From Halorubrum salinarum (lineage in GTDB: Archaea; Halobacteriota; Halobacteria; Halobacteriales; Haloferacaceae), in contig NZ_CP053942.1 of assembly GCF_013267195.1 (NCBI RefSeq), positions 124,001 to 188,000 on the forward strand: a stretch of 64,000 nucleotides of DNA. Reading direction: 5' to 3'. Both the position numbers and the translations under genes were made by a program. Below, in pieces: positions 24,664 through 33,623 of the stretch. The notes below the pieces were generated by a model. It saw only the letters and a program-made list of their open reading frames with translations. It was not told where the DNA came from and made no database searches. Every line of letters starts with the position of its first letter. The stretch's first letter is position 1.

Positions 24664-26340
24664 ATGCCCTACACCAGTCAGTCCTGTCGGACTGTGTTTC
24701 GACGGATCGCCCAACGACAATATAGTGAGTGGCCGGCGTACAATTCGACACCACTGTACGATCGAACGTCGCTCGCTGGACTGGAATCTGATATCCGGAC
24801 AGTCTCAGAGACGTGCTTCGATCACGATAGTCACGACTCTATCGAGGAGTTCGTCTGTACACTCCCGCTAGCCTACTTTCGATTTAGCGCCCATGATCAG
24901 TATGCGGGGTCGACACGCTACCAGATGGCCACTCTCTTCCGGGTGTTCGTCCTGCAAGAATGCCACGGGTGGGAGCACGAAACCGCACTCGTTGGCTACC
25001 TCAGGAACCACCCTGAACTCCGCGATAAACTGGGGTTCGAGACGATCCCGTACCAATCGACACTGTGGCGAAGCTGGCACGAGCGGTTCACCCCTGACCT
25101 CCGAGAGACTGTCGAGACAGCGGCTCGAACGATTCTCATCAAAGCACAGAATGCAGGTGTCGCGGTTCCGCGTGAGCCGGCACGAAAGCTCCGATACCAC
25201 GGGAACGAGTCTGGTGAGTCAGACCCGAATGATCAAACTACGTTGGAGCAGGCAGAGAAGATCACCGGACACGTCAGCCGCATCGTGTTCCCGGCGTTTT
25301 CGCTGGAACGTGGCGAGGGCTGTGAGATACACGAGAACGCCTACTGGGACTTACAGACGTATCTCGGACTTCGCGAGCGGCTGGCTGCGAATGAAGGGGC
25401 TCGCAGTTTTGTCTACGAATCGACTCGGGATCGGACACCGCTGGGCCACGCCCATCGCGAGCACATCCGCGACCTCTCGGTTGACCAAGTGCGAGAGATG
25501 TACCGGCAGGCCATCACTCGGCTCCTGAACGAAGTTGCGGAGACAGAGCAGTTCTTTCGAGCGGGGATCGTCGCGATCGACATTACCGAAGCTGACCCCT
25601 TCACAGGCGATCGAACTGGCTACGAGGATGAGATCATCGGAACGAAGGAGAAGAACGACGAATACGCCTACCAGTGGGCGACAGTCCAGTTAGTCGGGAA
25701 TGCCGTTCCGATCGTTCTAGACGCGCAGCCAGTTCGGAAGGGTGAGCCCCGCTTAGAAATTGTCGAGGACCTCTTGGATTCTGCCGAGGAGATGGTTCAC
25801 GTCGATAACGTGCTGATGGACCGAGAGTTCGACAGCCAGCACGTCCTGGAGATGCTCAGCCAACGTGGGCTTTCATACGTCGTGCCGAAGCGGATGCAGA
25901 CCAGCGAGAAAGCCCAGGCCAAGCGATTGCTCCAGCGCGACCAAGACCGCTACGAGACCGACCGGAAGCTCCATCTCGGAAAGAATGAGTGGCACGAGAC
26001 GACGCTGATCTACCGCCGGAAAGAGGACTCCGAGCACGACGATCATCGGCAGTACTCGGTGTTCATGACGAACCGGGGGAGCGGACACCTCACGGAGTAC
26101 GGCTACCGGTGGGAAATCGAGAGTGGCTATCGATCGATAAAGCGGTTCATGGCGGCGACGACGTCGAAGAATTTCGGGCTCCGATTCTTCTACTTCGCAT
26201 TCGCGTGTCTCTTGTACTCGATTTGGCGAGCGGTCGATTTGCTCGTCCAAGTCGAGCTGACGGGTGAGTATGAACATTCGTCGATCGTAACAGCCGACAA
26301 TACGCTGACGCTGCTGAAGAAGGAAACTGGAATCGGATAG
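24664..26340 (+). CDS. IS4-type DDE transposase (558 residues)
   Basis: A full-length transposase with an N-terminal helical domain (residues 1-200), then GIVAIDITEADPFTGDRTGYEDEIIGTK (first Asp), VLMDREFDSQHVLEMLSQRGLSYVVPKR (second Asp) and the IS4 YREK signature in YGYRWEIESGYRSIKRFM (Glu). The C-terminus continues FGLRFFYFAFACLLYSIWRAVDLL, as in other haloarchaeal members. It is related to the broken copy at 11724-12713. Its element probably ends at AACTTCCCCACTGCGACA (26525-26542). A left inverted repeat was not found; the tnpB element lies about 230 bases upstream and may have displaced it. Confidence 0.88.
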   Translation: MPYTSQSCRTVFRRIAQRQYSEWPAYNSTPLYDRTSLAGLESDIRTVSETCFDHDSHDSIEEFVCTLPLAYFRFSAHDQYAGSTRYQMATLFRVFVLQECHGWEHETALVGYLRNHPELRDKLGFETIPYQSTLWRSWHERFTPDLRETVETAARTILIKAQNAGVAVPREPARKLRYHGNESGESDPNDQTTLEQAEKITGHVSRIVFPAFSLERGEGCEIHENAYWDLQTYLGLRERLAANEGARSFVYESTRDRTPLGHAHREHIRDLSVDQVREMYRQAITRLLNEVAETEQFFRAGIVAIDITEADPFTGDRTGYEDEIIGTKEKNDEYAYQWATVQLVGNAVPIVLDAQPVRKGEPRLEIVEDLLDSAEEMVHVDNVLMDREFDSQHVLEMLSQRGLSYVVPKRMQTSEKAQAKRLLQRDQDRYETDRKLHLGKNEWHETTLIYRRKEDSEHDDHRQYSVFMTNRGSGHLTEYGYRWEIESGYRSIKRFMAATTSKNFGLRFFYFAFACLLYSIWRAVDLLVQVELTGEYEHSSIVTADNTLTLLKKETGIG

Positions 26341-26713
26341 AGAGATACTCTGTCCGGGGCAATCCGGGTTCCTGAGTGGCAACACTGTCGGAGATCTTGG
26401 AAATTCACCGGTTTAGTTGGTAGTACGCCACCAGAAGACTATCGAGAGTAGATCCGAAGCAGCTTCGCCTCGAAAATTCGCCCGAAACCACGCATCACAG
26501 CCCCGCTAAACCCACTGTAGTCTCAACTTCCCCACTGCGACATTTTGTATAGCGATATGTAATTTATAGCATGGGGGATCTAGCCCATTTGTCCGTAATC
26601 AGCCGCTAGACGGGTGATCGGGGCAATATTGGAAATTTTTCTATCCACTTTGGATTAGTCGAGTAGTCACAAGTAGATTTTTGAGGGTCGCCGCTGTCGG
26701 TGAAGCTGAATCG
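26341..26713. other. Intergenic: putative right end of the IS4-type element
   Basis: There is no gene in these 373 bases. The motif AACTTCCCCACTGCGACA at 26525-26542 is shared (17 of 18 bases) with 12903-12920 and probably marks the right terminus of the upstream transposon. An A/T-rich stretch at 26545-26575 and another near 26635-26680 could hold the promoter of the recombinase gene. Confidence 0.5.
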
Positions 26714-27943
26714 ATGGCACCGCCAGTTGATGGCCCGCAACCCGGGGAAATGACCGGCGATACACCACTCGACAAGCCACTGCCTGATTTCCTCGATGCT
26801 AAGGCGAAGACGATCGAAGAGACAGATTCGCCTGACGACGAGATCCACCGCTCAGGGAACTACGTTCAAGCGCTCGAACGCGTCGTCCCGGACTGGATTG
26901 AGTGGATGGACCGTCGCGGGGTGACCACTCTGGAAGCGCTCGATAGTCGGCATCTCGCCCGATACGCTGGCCATCTTACCCGGCGCGTGAATGCTCGACG
27001 GGCGAACGGTGATGCCGAGGGGATCACACCCGCTACCGCGTGGAACTACTACTCGCTCGTCTCTGCGTACCTCCATTATTGCCAGCAGTGGGAGTACATC
27101 GCAGAGAATCCGGCAGACACCGACCGGGCGAAAGACGAAATGCCTGACCGGCCCACGACGGATTCTGGGCAACAACAGTTCTGGTCTCAGCAACAGCGTG
27201 AGACCATTGTCTCGTACGTCGACGAACGAGCACACGACGCCATTGATGCGGATCCCCGGAATCGAGAGGCACTCACAGCCGCTCGTGACCGGGCGCTTGT
27301 CTACGTGCTTGGATTTTCAGGTGTCCGTGGCGCTGAGGTTCTGGCTGCTAGTCGCGATGACCGGCGGACTGGGATTACGTGGGCAGACATCGATACTGAC
27401 CAGGAAATCCTGACAGTGCTTGGAAAAAGCCAGAAAGTCGAGAAAGCACCGTTGACTGACCGTCCTGTCGGGGCTCTCAGCCGCTGGCAGACGCTCTTAG
27501 ACCCGCCTGCCGATACGTGGCCCGTGTTCCCTTCGTTCCATCTCGCCTCATTGCGAGAGGCCGCACAAAGCCAGCTTCAGGATCGCGGAGTCGATCCTGT
27601 GACGATTGATACAGTCACCGGCCTCAGCACAGCTGATCTCGTCGATGTCTTCCGCGAGCGAGACCTTACGCCACCGGCGCTAACCACTGAGGGCGGCCGG
27701 TACACGCTCAAGAAGCTCTCTCAAGAAGCTGCTGTGGATTGTTCAGCCGATTCAAAGGATTATCTGACGCTCCATGGCGCCCGCCGCGGTGTTGGGGAGG
27801 CATACTACGACGAGGCAGGATTCAGTGACGCACAACGCGTCCTCCGCCACGAGGATCCGTCAACGACGTCGAAGATGTACGCCCACAAGGAAGCCAGTGA
27901 ACTGTCCGACGTCGGCAGCGATATCTTTTCATCAGAAGAGTAG
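26714..27943 (+). CDS. Tyrosine recombinase/integrase
   Basis: About 409 residues from ATG 26714 (an in-frame TTG at 26681 would add 11). The N-terminal SAM-like core-binding domain (YVQALERVVPDWIEWMDRRGVTTLEALDSRHLARYAGHL) is followed by a catalytic domain with SGVRGAEVL (Arg I), a Lys-bearing hairpin (VLGKSQKVEKAPL), HGARRG (His-x-x-Arg II) and LRHEDPSTTSKMYAH (His and nucleophile Tyr). It is intact by motif. It lies next to the ParA-type genes, so it may resolve plasmid multimers or integrate the replicon. No tRNA or attachment site is seen beside it. Confidence 0.88.
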   Translation: MAPPVDGPQPGEMTGDTPLDKPLPDFLDAKAKTIEETDSPDDEIHRSGNYVQALERVVPDWIEWMDRRGVTTLEALDSRHLARYAGHLTRRVNARRANGDAEGITPATAWNYYSLVSAYLHYCQQWEYIAENPADTDRAKDEMPDRPTTDSGQQQFWSQQQRETIVSYVDERAHDAIDADPRNREALTAARDRALVYVLGFSGVRGAEVLAASRDDRRTGITWADIDTDQEILTVLGKSQKVEKAPLTDRPVGALSRWQTLLDPPADTWPVFPSFHLASLREAAQSQLQDRGVDPVTIDTVTGLSTADLVDVFRERDLTPPALTTEGGRYTLKKLSQEAAVDCSADSKDYLTLHGARRGVGEAYYDEAGFSDAQRVLRHEDPSTTSKMYAHKEASELSDVGSDIFSSEE

Positions 27944-28000
27944 CGTTCGTCTTGCCGTCTAGCGATCAGCGGAAGAATGGATAAACCACTTACTGCGATA

Positions 28001-28432
28001 TCATCCCAGATTGTACCCCCACTCTTGGAGGACGTCAACGACATCGTCTGTGTGTTGAAGTCCGACCAATAACGCTGCTTCCCGGAGATCGGCTTTTCGA
28101 ACGCTCTCTCCAAGCCGGGCCTCGATGAGGGATTTCTGTTTCCGCTGGACGTTCATCGTCTCTTCTTGGAGGTGAAGCTGGACCGTCTGGTCGCGGCCGT
28201 CAGTGATGCTATTTCGCCGGAGAACCCAGGGGATCTCTCTCGCTGAAGTGCTGTTCGTACCGCTTTCGACTGTATCGTCAGCTCCGGTCTCGATCTCCAC
28301 TTCGGTGGATCGCTCCTCCGGGCTGCCGTCTTCATTACCTACGGTCTCCTCCTCGAACTCAGGCCCGCTGTCATCACTTTCCTCTTCCTCATCGTCCCAT
28401 CCGTTGACAGTGCCTTCTTTGAATCCCCCCAT
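28001..28432 (-). CDS. Partition partner protein of ParA
   Basis: A 143-residue protein: an acidic, disordered N-terminal half (EEEESDDSGPEFEEETVGNEDG) and a C-terminal ordered half (TVQLHLQEETMNVQRKQKSLIEARLGESVRKADLREAALLVGLQHTDDVVDVLQEWGY). The VQLHL strand followed by two helices suggests a ribbon-helix-helix-type DNA-binding fold. Its start overlaps the parA stop by one base (TGATG), the usual arrangement of a ParA ATPase with a small centromere-binding partner. It likely binds a centromere such as the iterated site at 29386-29443. Confidence 0.7.
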   Translation of the reverse strand: MGGFKEGTVNGWDDEEEESDDSGPEFEEETVGNEDGSPEERSTEVEIETGADDTVESGTNSTSAREIPWVLRRNSITDGRDQTVQLHLQEETMNVQRKQKSLIEARLGESVRKADLREAALLVGLQHTDDVVDVLQEWGYNLG

Positions 28433-29313
28433 CAGACAGTCACCTCCTCAGGATCATCCAATGCGCCTGGTTCAGGCGGCGACGGCGCAGTAATTCCGCC
28501 CTGCGTCTCAAGGAACCGAGCAATTTGGTCGAACTTGGCCAGTGTCTCAACCTCGTAATCTCGACGCCGACTCCGGTGCGTTCGTACGAATTCGAACGCA
28601 CTACACTGGTGTCGCCAACAGCCCTCCATCATCGATGTCCGATCGCCGATAACCTCAGGCACCTCGAACGGCACCTCTTCGACGATCTCATTCTGGTCTT
28701 TCGTCCCCTTGAACTCAATCGGGACCGCACCGAGGACGCCGACGTCAATATTCAATTCATTCGCGAAGTTCGTCGCTAGCTCTTCTAAGCCCTCAACAGA
28801 TGCTTCTCCCTTCGCCGACGGCTCGAAGGGAATGAGGAGGTTTCGCGTCGCGTATATCGCGTTATAGAGGTGATCCGACTCTGTTGCTGGCGGGTCACAG
28901 ATGAGAACGTCATATCGGTCAGGGATATCGTTTTCAGCCAGCACACGCCGGAGCTGCGCGTAGATGTTGTACGCATCGCCAAAGTCCTCTGCGCGGCTCT
29001 TCTCGCGTACCAGGTGGTCCGAGAGGTCTGAGAGCGTATTGTGCTCCGGAATAATATCGATACCCTCTGCTGTTCGAATTAGATCGTTGAAATCGCCACC
29101 TGGATTATCGACGAGATGACGGACAAGACTGTCGGCGGACGAATCACTCCGATCGTCGTCGACATCAAAGAGCCGACTCAGATTCCCGTCTTGCGGGTCA
29201 AGCGGGATCACGAGTACATCCAGTCCAGCCCGGGCATGCGCACACGCGATGTTCGCTGTCAACGACGTTTTGCCAACGCCGCCAGCCTCGCTGTAGACCG
29301 TGTACGAGAGCAT
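28432..29313 (-). CDS. parA: ParA-type partition ATPase
   Basis: A 293-residue ParA/MinD-family ATPase that moves plasmid DNA by cycling on the nucleoid. It has a Walker A at residues 8-18 (SEAGGVGKTSL), VLVIPLDPQDGNLSRLFDV (switch I region) and VLICDPPATESDHL (switch II). The signature lysine of the deviant Walker A (KGGxGKT) is replaced by Ala in EAGGVGKT, which I recall as common in haloarchaeal plasmid ParAs. It is coupled to its partner gene at 28001-28432. An iterated A/T-rich motif lies directly upstream and may be operator and centromere. Confidence 0.88.
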   Translation of the reverse strand: MLSYTVYSEAGGVGKTSLTANIACAHARAGLDVLVIPLDPQDGNLSRLFDVDDDRSDSSADSLVRHLVDNPGGDFNDLIRTAEGIDIIPEHNTLSDLSDHLVREKSRAEDFGDAYNIYAQLRRVLAENDIPDRYDVLICDPPATESDHLYNAIYATRNLLIPFEPSAKGEASVEGLEELATNFANELNIDVGVLGAVPIEFKGTKDQNEIVEEVPFEVPEVIGDRTSMMEGCWRHQCSAFEFVRTHRSRRRDYEVETLAKFDQIARFLETQGGITAPSPPEPGALDDPEEVTV

Positions 29314-29385
29314 ACCTTGAGATCAGAGACTAACCACATAAACGTACGTCAGACACATGTCTATGTATGTTTTCTGTCTTAGTTT

Positions 29386-29443
29386 GCTAAGATAGTTATC
29401 TAAGTTAGTGATCTAAGATGGAAGTATAAGATACATATCTGAG
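29386..29443. repeat. Iterated CTAAG motif upstream of parA (possible centromere/operator)
   Basis: Within 60 A/T-rich bases upstream of parA the motif TATCTAAG (29397), GATCTAAG (29410), its inverted form GCTAAGATAG (29386) and the variants GTATAAGATA and ATATCTGAGG recur at roughly 13-base spacing. Such clusters upstream of par operons commonly bind the small partner protein. The rest of 29314-29701 contains no gene. Confidence 0.5.
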
Positions 29444-29701
29444 GTGGTTTCACAACACACCGGTCCAAGAGGCTCATCTCACTCTGGCAGTGGATATCGT
29501 CTTCTGACGCGATATTGAGCACTCTTGAGTGTCACTTCGAGCCTCCCGGTCTGGTCTTAATTGTACATGTGCCTCTCCAGCGTTGCGACAGGATACCACT
29601 ACGCCAATAGACGGAGTTGACTCGCGTCACGTTGTGACTTACTGAACACCCTGGTCTCGCCGGGACACAATTAACATCAATGCCAGAGATGGTGTCCGGT
29701 A

Positions 29702-31084
29702 GTGAGCAACGACAACCACTCAGGGTTGGCGGCGGACCTCCAGACCCTCGACCGCACATGGCGGTCAATCATCTCTAGTCCTGTTGAGCCACGCTCAACG
29801 ATGGATGTTATCGAGTACGGGCTTGGCGAACAACGGCGCGCCGAAGTGTATATAAACCGGCTTCTACGGTATCTCTTGGATCCGACGGAACCACACGGGA
29901 TGGATGCTGACTTCTTGAACGCGTTTCTTCAGGGACTCCCAGACACAGCTGAGTTTGATGAGGATACGCTTGACCTCTCAGACGTGCGTGTCAAAGAACA
30001 GGTCCCAACCGAAGACAAAAGCGACCCAGACGCCTCAATCGGGTACGCTGATCTTGTCCTCGATATCCCAAACGAGTGGTTCCTCCTGGTTGAGTTGAAA
30101 TTCTCGGCAGCAGAAACGGGGACGGAATTCTACAGCCGAGCGACGCACGTTGATGGTGTTGCTGTTGACGATTACGAGTCGGGCCAGTACTACCTCTTCG
30201 TCCATCAACAGGACCGCCCACAGGCCAGCAGCGACAGGTTTGCCAACCAAAGCTGGCAGACCTTCGTGAGCGATGTCCTCGAGGATTTTCTCGCTGAAAA
30301 CGCACTCCGCTACCCGCAACGGACGACAACGCAACTTCACGACCTCAAAGACGATCTTCAATCCATTACGAACATGACCACTCACTCAGCTGCGGACCAA
30401 GAGAAAATCGCACTGTATCTCGAGCATGTGGACGCCATCGAAGATGTCCAAGCTGCGTTCGACGATGCTTGGGAGTCGTACGCTACAACCTGGGGGCGCG
30501 ACGTGGCCCAGCTATTGGTCGACACCGAAGATGGGGTCCAACGGTTAGAGGGTGAGAATTATCCGGAGGTTCGTGTCTCTCGACCCGACGGCGATGACGA
30601 GCGGTGGATATTCCGAGCCAACGGCGGCGACTGGCAACACCTGTTCAAATACGGCTGGTACAAACACGAGACATCATTTGAGGATCTCGCAGATCGCGCC
30701 GACGGCAGCAACGACCTCCGTATTGGATTCTACCACCGCATGGAACGGAACCGTGACCTCGCAACCAGAGATTACAAGCTGAAATTCAGCTTCCGGAATA
30801 TGGGATCGAATCCGACTGCGTTTCGTGATATCTATGCGGACCAGTTCTACAACCACCGGGGTGAATTTGAGGAGTTGCTTGCGGACACGGAGGGACTTCT
30901 CACCGGGAACAAACTGACACTAATTGAAGCGACGTACGATATCCCGGTTGACAGTCATGAGGATTATTTCGATGCTTACACCGCCGCGCTTCGCGAGGCC
31001 TTCGTTGACCTCGTCTGTACCGCACCGGAGTTAATCGAGTTGATGGGTGAGACCTTTGAGGATGCCGTGGCGGAGTACCGGTGA
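29702..31084 (+). CDS. PD-(D/E)XK nuclease-family protein
   Basis: A 460-residue protein with a GTG start at 29702. The N-terminal third has the order expected for a PD-(D/E)XK nuclease: a helix-rich leader (AEVYINRLLRYLLDPTEPHGMDADFLNAFL), then YADLVLDIPNEWFLLVELKFSAAE, where Asp and the Glu-Leu-Lys triad match the motif. The middle is a long helical region (residues 200-270) and the end an alpha/beta domain without recognised motif (EENYP..WIFRANGGDWQHLFKYGWY). Relatives are annotated as PD-(D/E)XK nucleases, often in defence islands. It neighbours the parA region and an orphan AbrB-like gene. The target is unknown. Confidence 0.75.
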   Translation: MSNDNHSGLAADLQTLDRTWRSIISSPVEPRSTMDVIEYGLGEQRRAEVYINRLLRYLLDPTEPHGMDADFLNAFLQGLPDTAEFDEDTLDLSDVRVKEQVPTEDKSDPDASIGYADLVLDIPNEWFLLVELKFSAAETGTEFYSRATHVDGVAVDDYESGQYYLFVHQQDRPQASSDRFANQSWQTFVSDVLEDFLAENALRYPQRTTTQLHDLKDDLQSITNMTTHSAADQEKIALYLEHVDAIEDVQAAFDDAWESYATTWGRDVAQLLVDTEDGVQRLEGENYPEVRVSRPDGDDERWIFRANGGDWQHLFKYGWYKHETSFEDLADRADGSNDLRIGFYHRMERNRDLATRDYKLKFSFRNMGSNPTAFRDIYADQFYNHRGEFEELLADTEGLLTGNKLTLIEATYDIPVDSHEDYFDAYTAALREAFVDLVCTAPELIELMGETFEDAVAEYR

Positions 31085-31161
31085 CTACGTGTTGATTTGA
31101 GTGTTCCACGTGCTGTCTCGAACGAGACCATATTGAAGTGTATCACCGGTACAGATAGCGT

Positions 31162-31470
31162 ATGGACGACGGTGAATCGACTGAGACAACTGGTTTTGAC
31201 CCCGACAATGCCGAGTTAGTGGAAACAGTGTCTGTCTCTGCGTCGGGGGACGTGATGCTCCCAGACCAGGTCTGTGAAACACTCGGACTCGACCCCCCTG
31301 GACTCGTCGCATTTCACGAGTCGGAGACTGGTGAGGTCTTCATCAGGCGGGTTCCATCACCGTCGGAAATGCGAGGATTTGCGTCGCGAAACGCGGCGGC
31401 GACGGATGACACTCCGGCGTCTGAACTACTCCGCGCGAAGCGCAACTCGGAGCAGCGCGATCACTCGTGA
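31162..31470 (+). CDS. AbrB/SpoVT-type protein, orphan antitoxin-like
   Basis: A 102-residue protein whose centre (ETVSVSASGDVMLPDQVCETLGLDPPGLVAFHESETGEVFIRRV) is a swapped-hairpin AbrB domain. A Ser/acid-rich tail follows (ASELLRAKRNSEQRD), which in VapB-like antitoxins wraps the toxin. No PIN or MazF gene follows; the next 156 bases hold nothing. It is therefore an orphan, either a stand-alone regulator or the survivor of a broken toxin-antitoxin pair. Confidence 0.75.
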   Translation: MDDGESTETTGFDPDNAELVETVSVSASGDVMLPDQVCETLGLDPPGLVAFHESETGEVFIRRVPSPSEMRGFASRNAAATDDTPASELLRAKRNSEQRDHS

Positions 31471-31626
31471 ACTGCCTCAGGGGGTGGGGCCTCGAGACAC
31501 TCGGCCTGCTCCTATATACATCCAGCATTCTGAGCTATCAACGTTTTTGAAGCAGTCTTCCAGCTGAGGAGGACCGGACCGAAGTGAGGACTGTCTCGTG
31601 GCTAATATACCAGCCGAAGAAGCGAT

Positions 31627-33435
31627 CTAATTGAATGACAGGGTATACGTGTCCGTTTGCTCAGTGATCTCAGTCATATCTTGCTGTCTGTCGTCGATCT
31701 CCAAGCTAAGGCCCATCTTACCTGCTCCCTGTCCGGTGAGTTCGATACGCCCAGAGTCAGGAAGTGAAGGAACACTTACCACCGTCTGGGTCTCGCCGCC
31801 AAGCCACCGCCAACTGTCACCATCGGCCTGTTCCGGCCCGTACGACCCCAAAATGAACGAAACATTGTCGACACCGGATCCGATGTCGGCGTCCAGCACC
31901 CTCTCTCCAGCGTCATCGTAGATTGTGAGTTGGTTCAGCAGAAATGAGAGCTGGCGGCCGTTCTCGATGTCCGGGTTCAACGACGACTCTGAAATAGTCC
32001 GCCCAAACGTAAGTGTGAACACTTCATTATCAAACGTTGGCTCCTCTCTGTTACCAGTGGCGAGCGTGTCTGCTGTCCGCTCTAAGTACGTCGATCCGTG
32101 TTCCTCACTTGGCTCGACCTGCGTGTCTTCGTACCACTCGTTAAACGACGTGATGAGGATCGGGCCGTCGGCGTAGCGACGGGCCGCTGTCGCTGTCTGT
32201 TCGTAGATTTTGGGTGTTGAGGGGACTGGCTCATTATCCCGCTCAACATGGGTGATCTCGGTGTCGTCGAATCCAGGCACTGCGGTTGGGATCACGTCAA
32301 CGTCGACGTACTCTGCTGCTTGGTACCACGTTCGATACGAAGAGCGGGCGTTTTCGACGAATGCGTCTCTCGTCGGATTTTGCGGGTCGTACACGGTGTA
32401 GGTTGTGACTGCGTCTGCGACATCTACAATCGGGTGGGTGTCAAGCCCGGATCCGGCAGGGATATCGACGATCAGGTACGGACGCTCACCTGCGGCCTCT
32501 ACCGCCGCTTGGTATGCTTCTTGAACGTCTCCCCGGAGGTTCTGTGCCACCCAGATGTACAACACAGGACGACCGTCGATGCGCTTGTAGTTGTCCCGGT
32601 GGAAGTAGGTGTCCGCAAGATAGCTGAGGTCATTCGTCAATTGATTCTGTGAAAGGGTCGAGTCAAGTTCGACCGGATCGTCGCCGAACTGTCCGACAGT
32701 CTCGTAGAGAATCGACCACTCCAGCTCGTCGGCCCTGGGGTGGGCGAGTATATCCTCTCTGAGCCGCCTGTCGTGGCCGCTGTTTGACCCCCACCACGAA
32801 ACGTTGAGCCAGGAGATGCCGGCGCGGCGGCACCAGTCGATGTGTTGTTCGATGACGGCCGACTCAGCAGAGTTGTAGTTTCCAAGAACAGGTGTCGATG
32901 GAGATTCTTCTGCCCACTGTCCGTCGTTGAAGTCGTGAAGAGGCGCCCCATACCACGGGTAGTAGTGCGCACCGATTTCGCGAACAGCATCGGGTTTTGG
33001 AGCACGAACCACGACAGTCCCAACTTCTTTTGTTCCGACTGTAATCGCCTGTGTGCCCGTCTCAGATGGTTCCACTGCTAGCTCGAGCTCTGTTGACTCG
33101 CCGGGAGCAACGGTCACCGTTTGAGACGCGACAGGCTCTCCCCCAACAGACACCGGTACTGAACTGGAGACTTCGTTTTCCCCCGTATTCTCAAGGGTCA
33201 CTGTCACGGTGATCGAGTCTCCGTGAGTCAGGGTGCTCGGGTCAAGCGTTGAGTCCCCGATAGAAAGTGAATCCTCTGAGGAGTCAGATTGCTCGGTTGT
33301 CGTCTCCGGTTCCGCCTCGTCCTCTCCATCCTGCTCTTGTTGGCCACAGCCTGCCAGCAGGCCCAACCCAAGTATCGTCGATGTCGATAATACTGACCGA
33401 CGGGAGGGTTCCTCGTCCATATCCTGAATCAACAT
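31627..33435 (-). CDS. GH99-like (endo-mannosidase-type) lipoprotein
   Basis: A 602-residue exported protein. The start is MLIQDMDEEPSRRSVLSTST with a Tat RR motif and lipobox AGC30 (ATG 33420 is an alternative). After an acidic linker a CARDB-like beta-domain (TLTHGDSITVTVTLENTGENEVSSSVPVSVGG, about residues 60-140) leads to a GH99/GH71-like barrel (GAHYYPWYGAP, then GISWLNVSWWGSNSGHDRR, RPVLYIWVAQNL, ITSFNEWYEDTQVEPS with the characteristic Glu near the end of the barrel). A C-terminal beta-sandwich (GERVLDADIGSGVDNVSFILGSYGPEQADG) completes it. It probably cleaves or binds a mannose-type glycan at the cell surface; this is family inference. Nothing around it belongs to the same pathway. 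Confidence 0.8.
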   Translation of the reverse strand: MLIQDMDEEPSRRSVLSTSTILGLGLLAGCGQQEQDGEDEAEPETTTEQSDSSEDSLSIGDSTLDPSTLTHGDSITVTVTLENTGENEVSSSVPVSVGGEPVASQTVTVAPGESTELELAVEPSETGTQAITVGTKEVGTVVVRAPKPDAVREIGAHYYPWYGAPLHDFNDGQWAEESPSTPVLGNYNSAESAVIEQHIDWCRRAGISWLNVSWWGSNSGHDRRLREDILAHPRADELEWSILYETVGQFGDDPVELDSTLSQNQLTNDLSYLADTYFHRDNYKRIDGRPVLYIWVAQNLRGDVQEAYQAAVEAAGERPYLIVDIPAGSGLDTHPIVDVADAVTTYTVYDPQNPTRDAFVENARSSYRTWYQAAEYVDVDVIPTAVPGFDDTEITHVERDNEPVPSTPKIYEQTATAARRYADGPILITSFNEWYEDTQVEPSEEHGSTYLERTADTLATGNREEPTFDNEVFTLTFGRTISESSLNPDIENGRQLSFLLNQLTIYDDAGERVLDADIGSGVDNVSFILGSYGPEQADGDSWRWLGGETQTVVSVPSLPDSGRIELTGQGAGKMGLSLEIDDRQQDMTEITEQTDTYTLSFN

Positions 33436-33623
33436 GGCAAGGAGAGTAAAAGTTCAGCCTTCAAGCGGAACTGTGTCGTAGTCTGATGTACAGAGCTTAC
33501 ACGATTCTATAGAAGCGGTCCGCCACCCTCTTAGATACAACCGATGGCCTCGGTTTGTGTTCTCAATCAGTGGGATATCAGTAGAGATACAGTTATGTAT
33601 TGGAGTGAGAAGTGTTGAATGTA

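Noticed and set aside
26714-29313. Replication origin or Rep/Orc1 gene near the partition locus
   Set aside because: No Cdc6/Orc1, RepH or RCR-type motif is encoded in the window; the iterated motif upstream of parA is better read as a partition or operator site.
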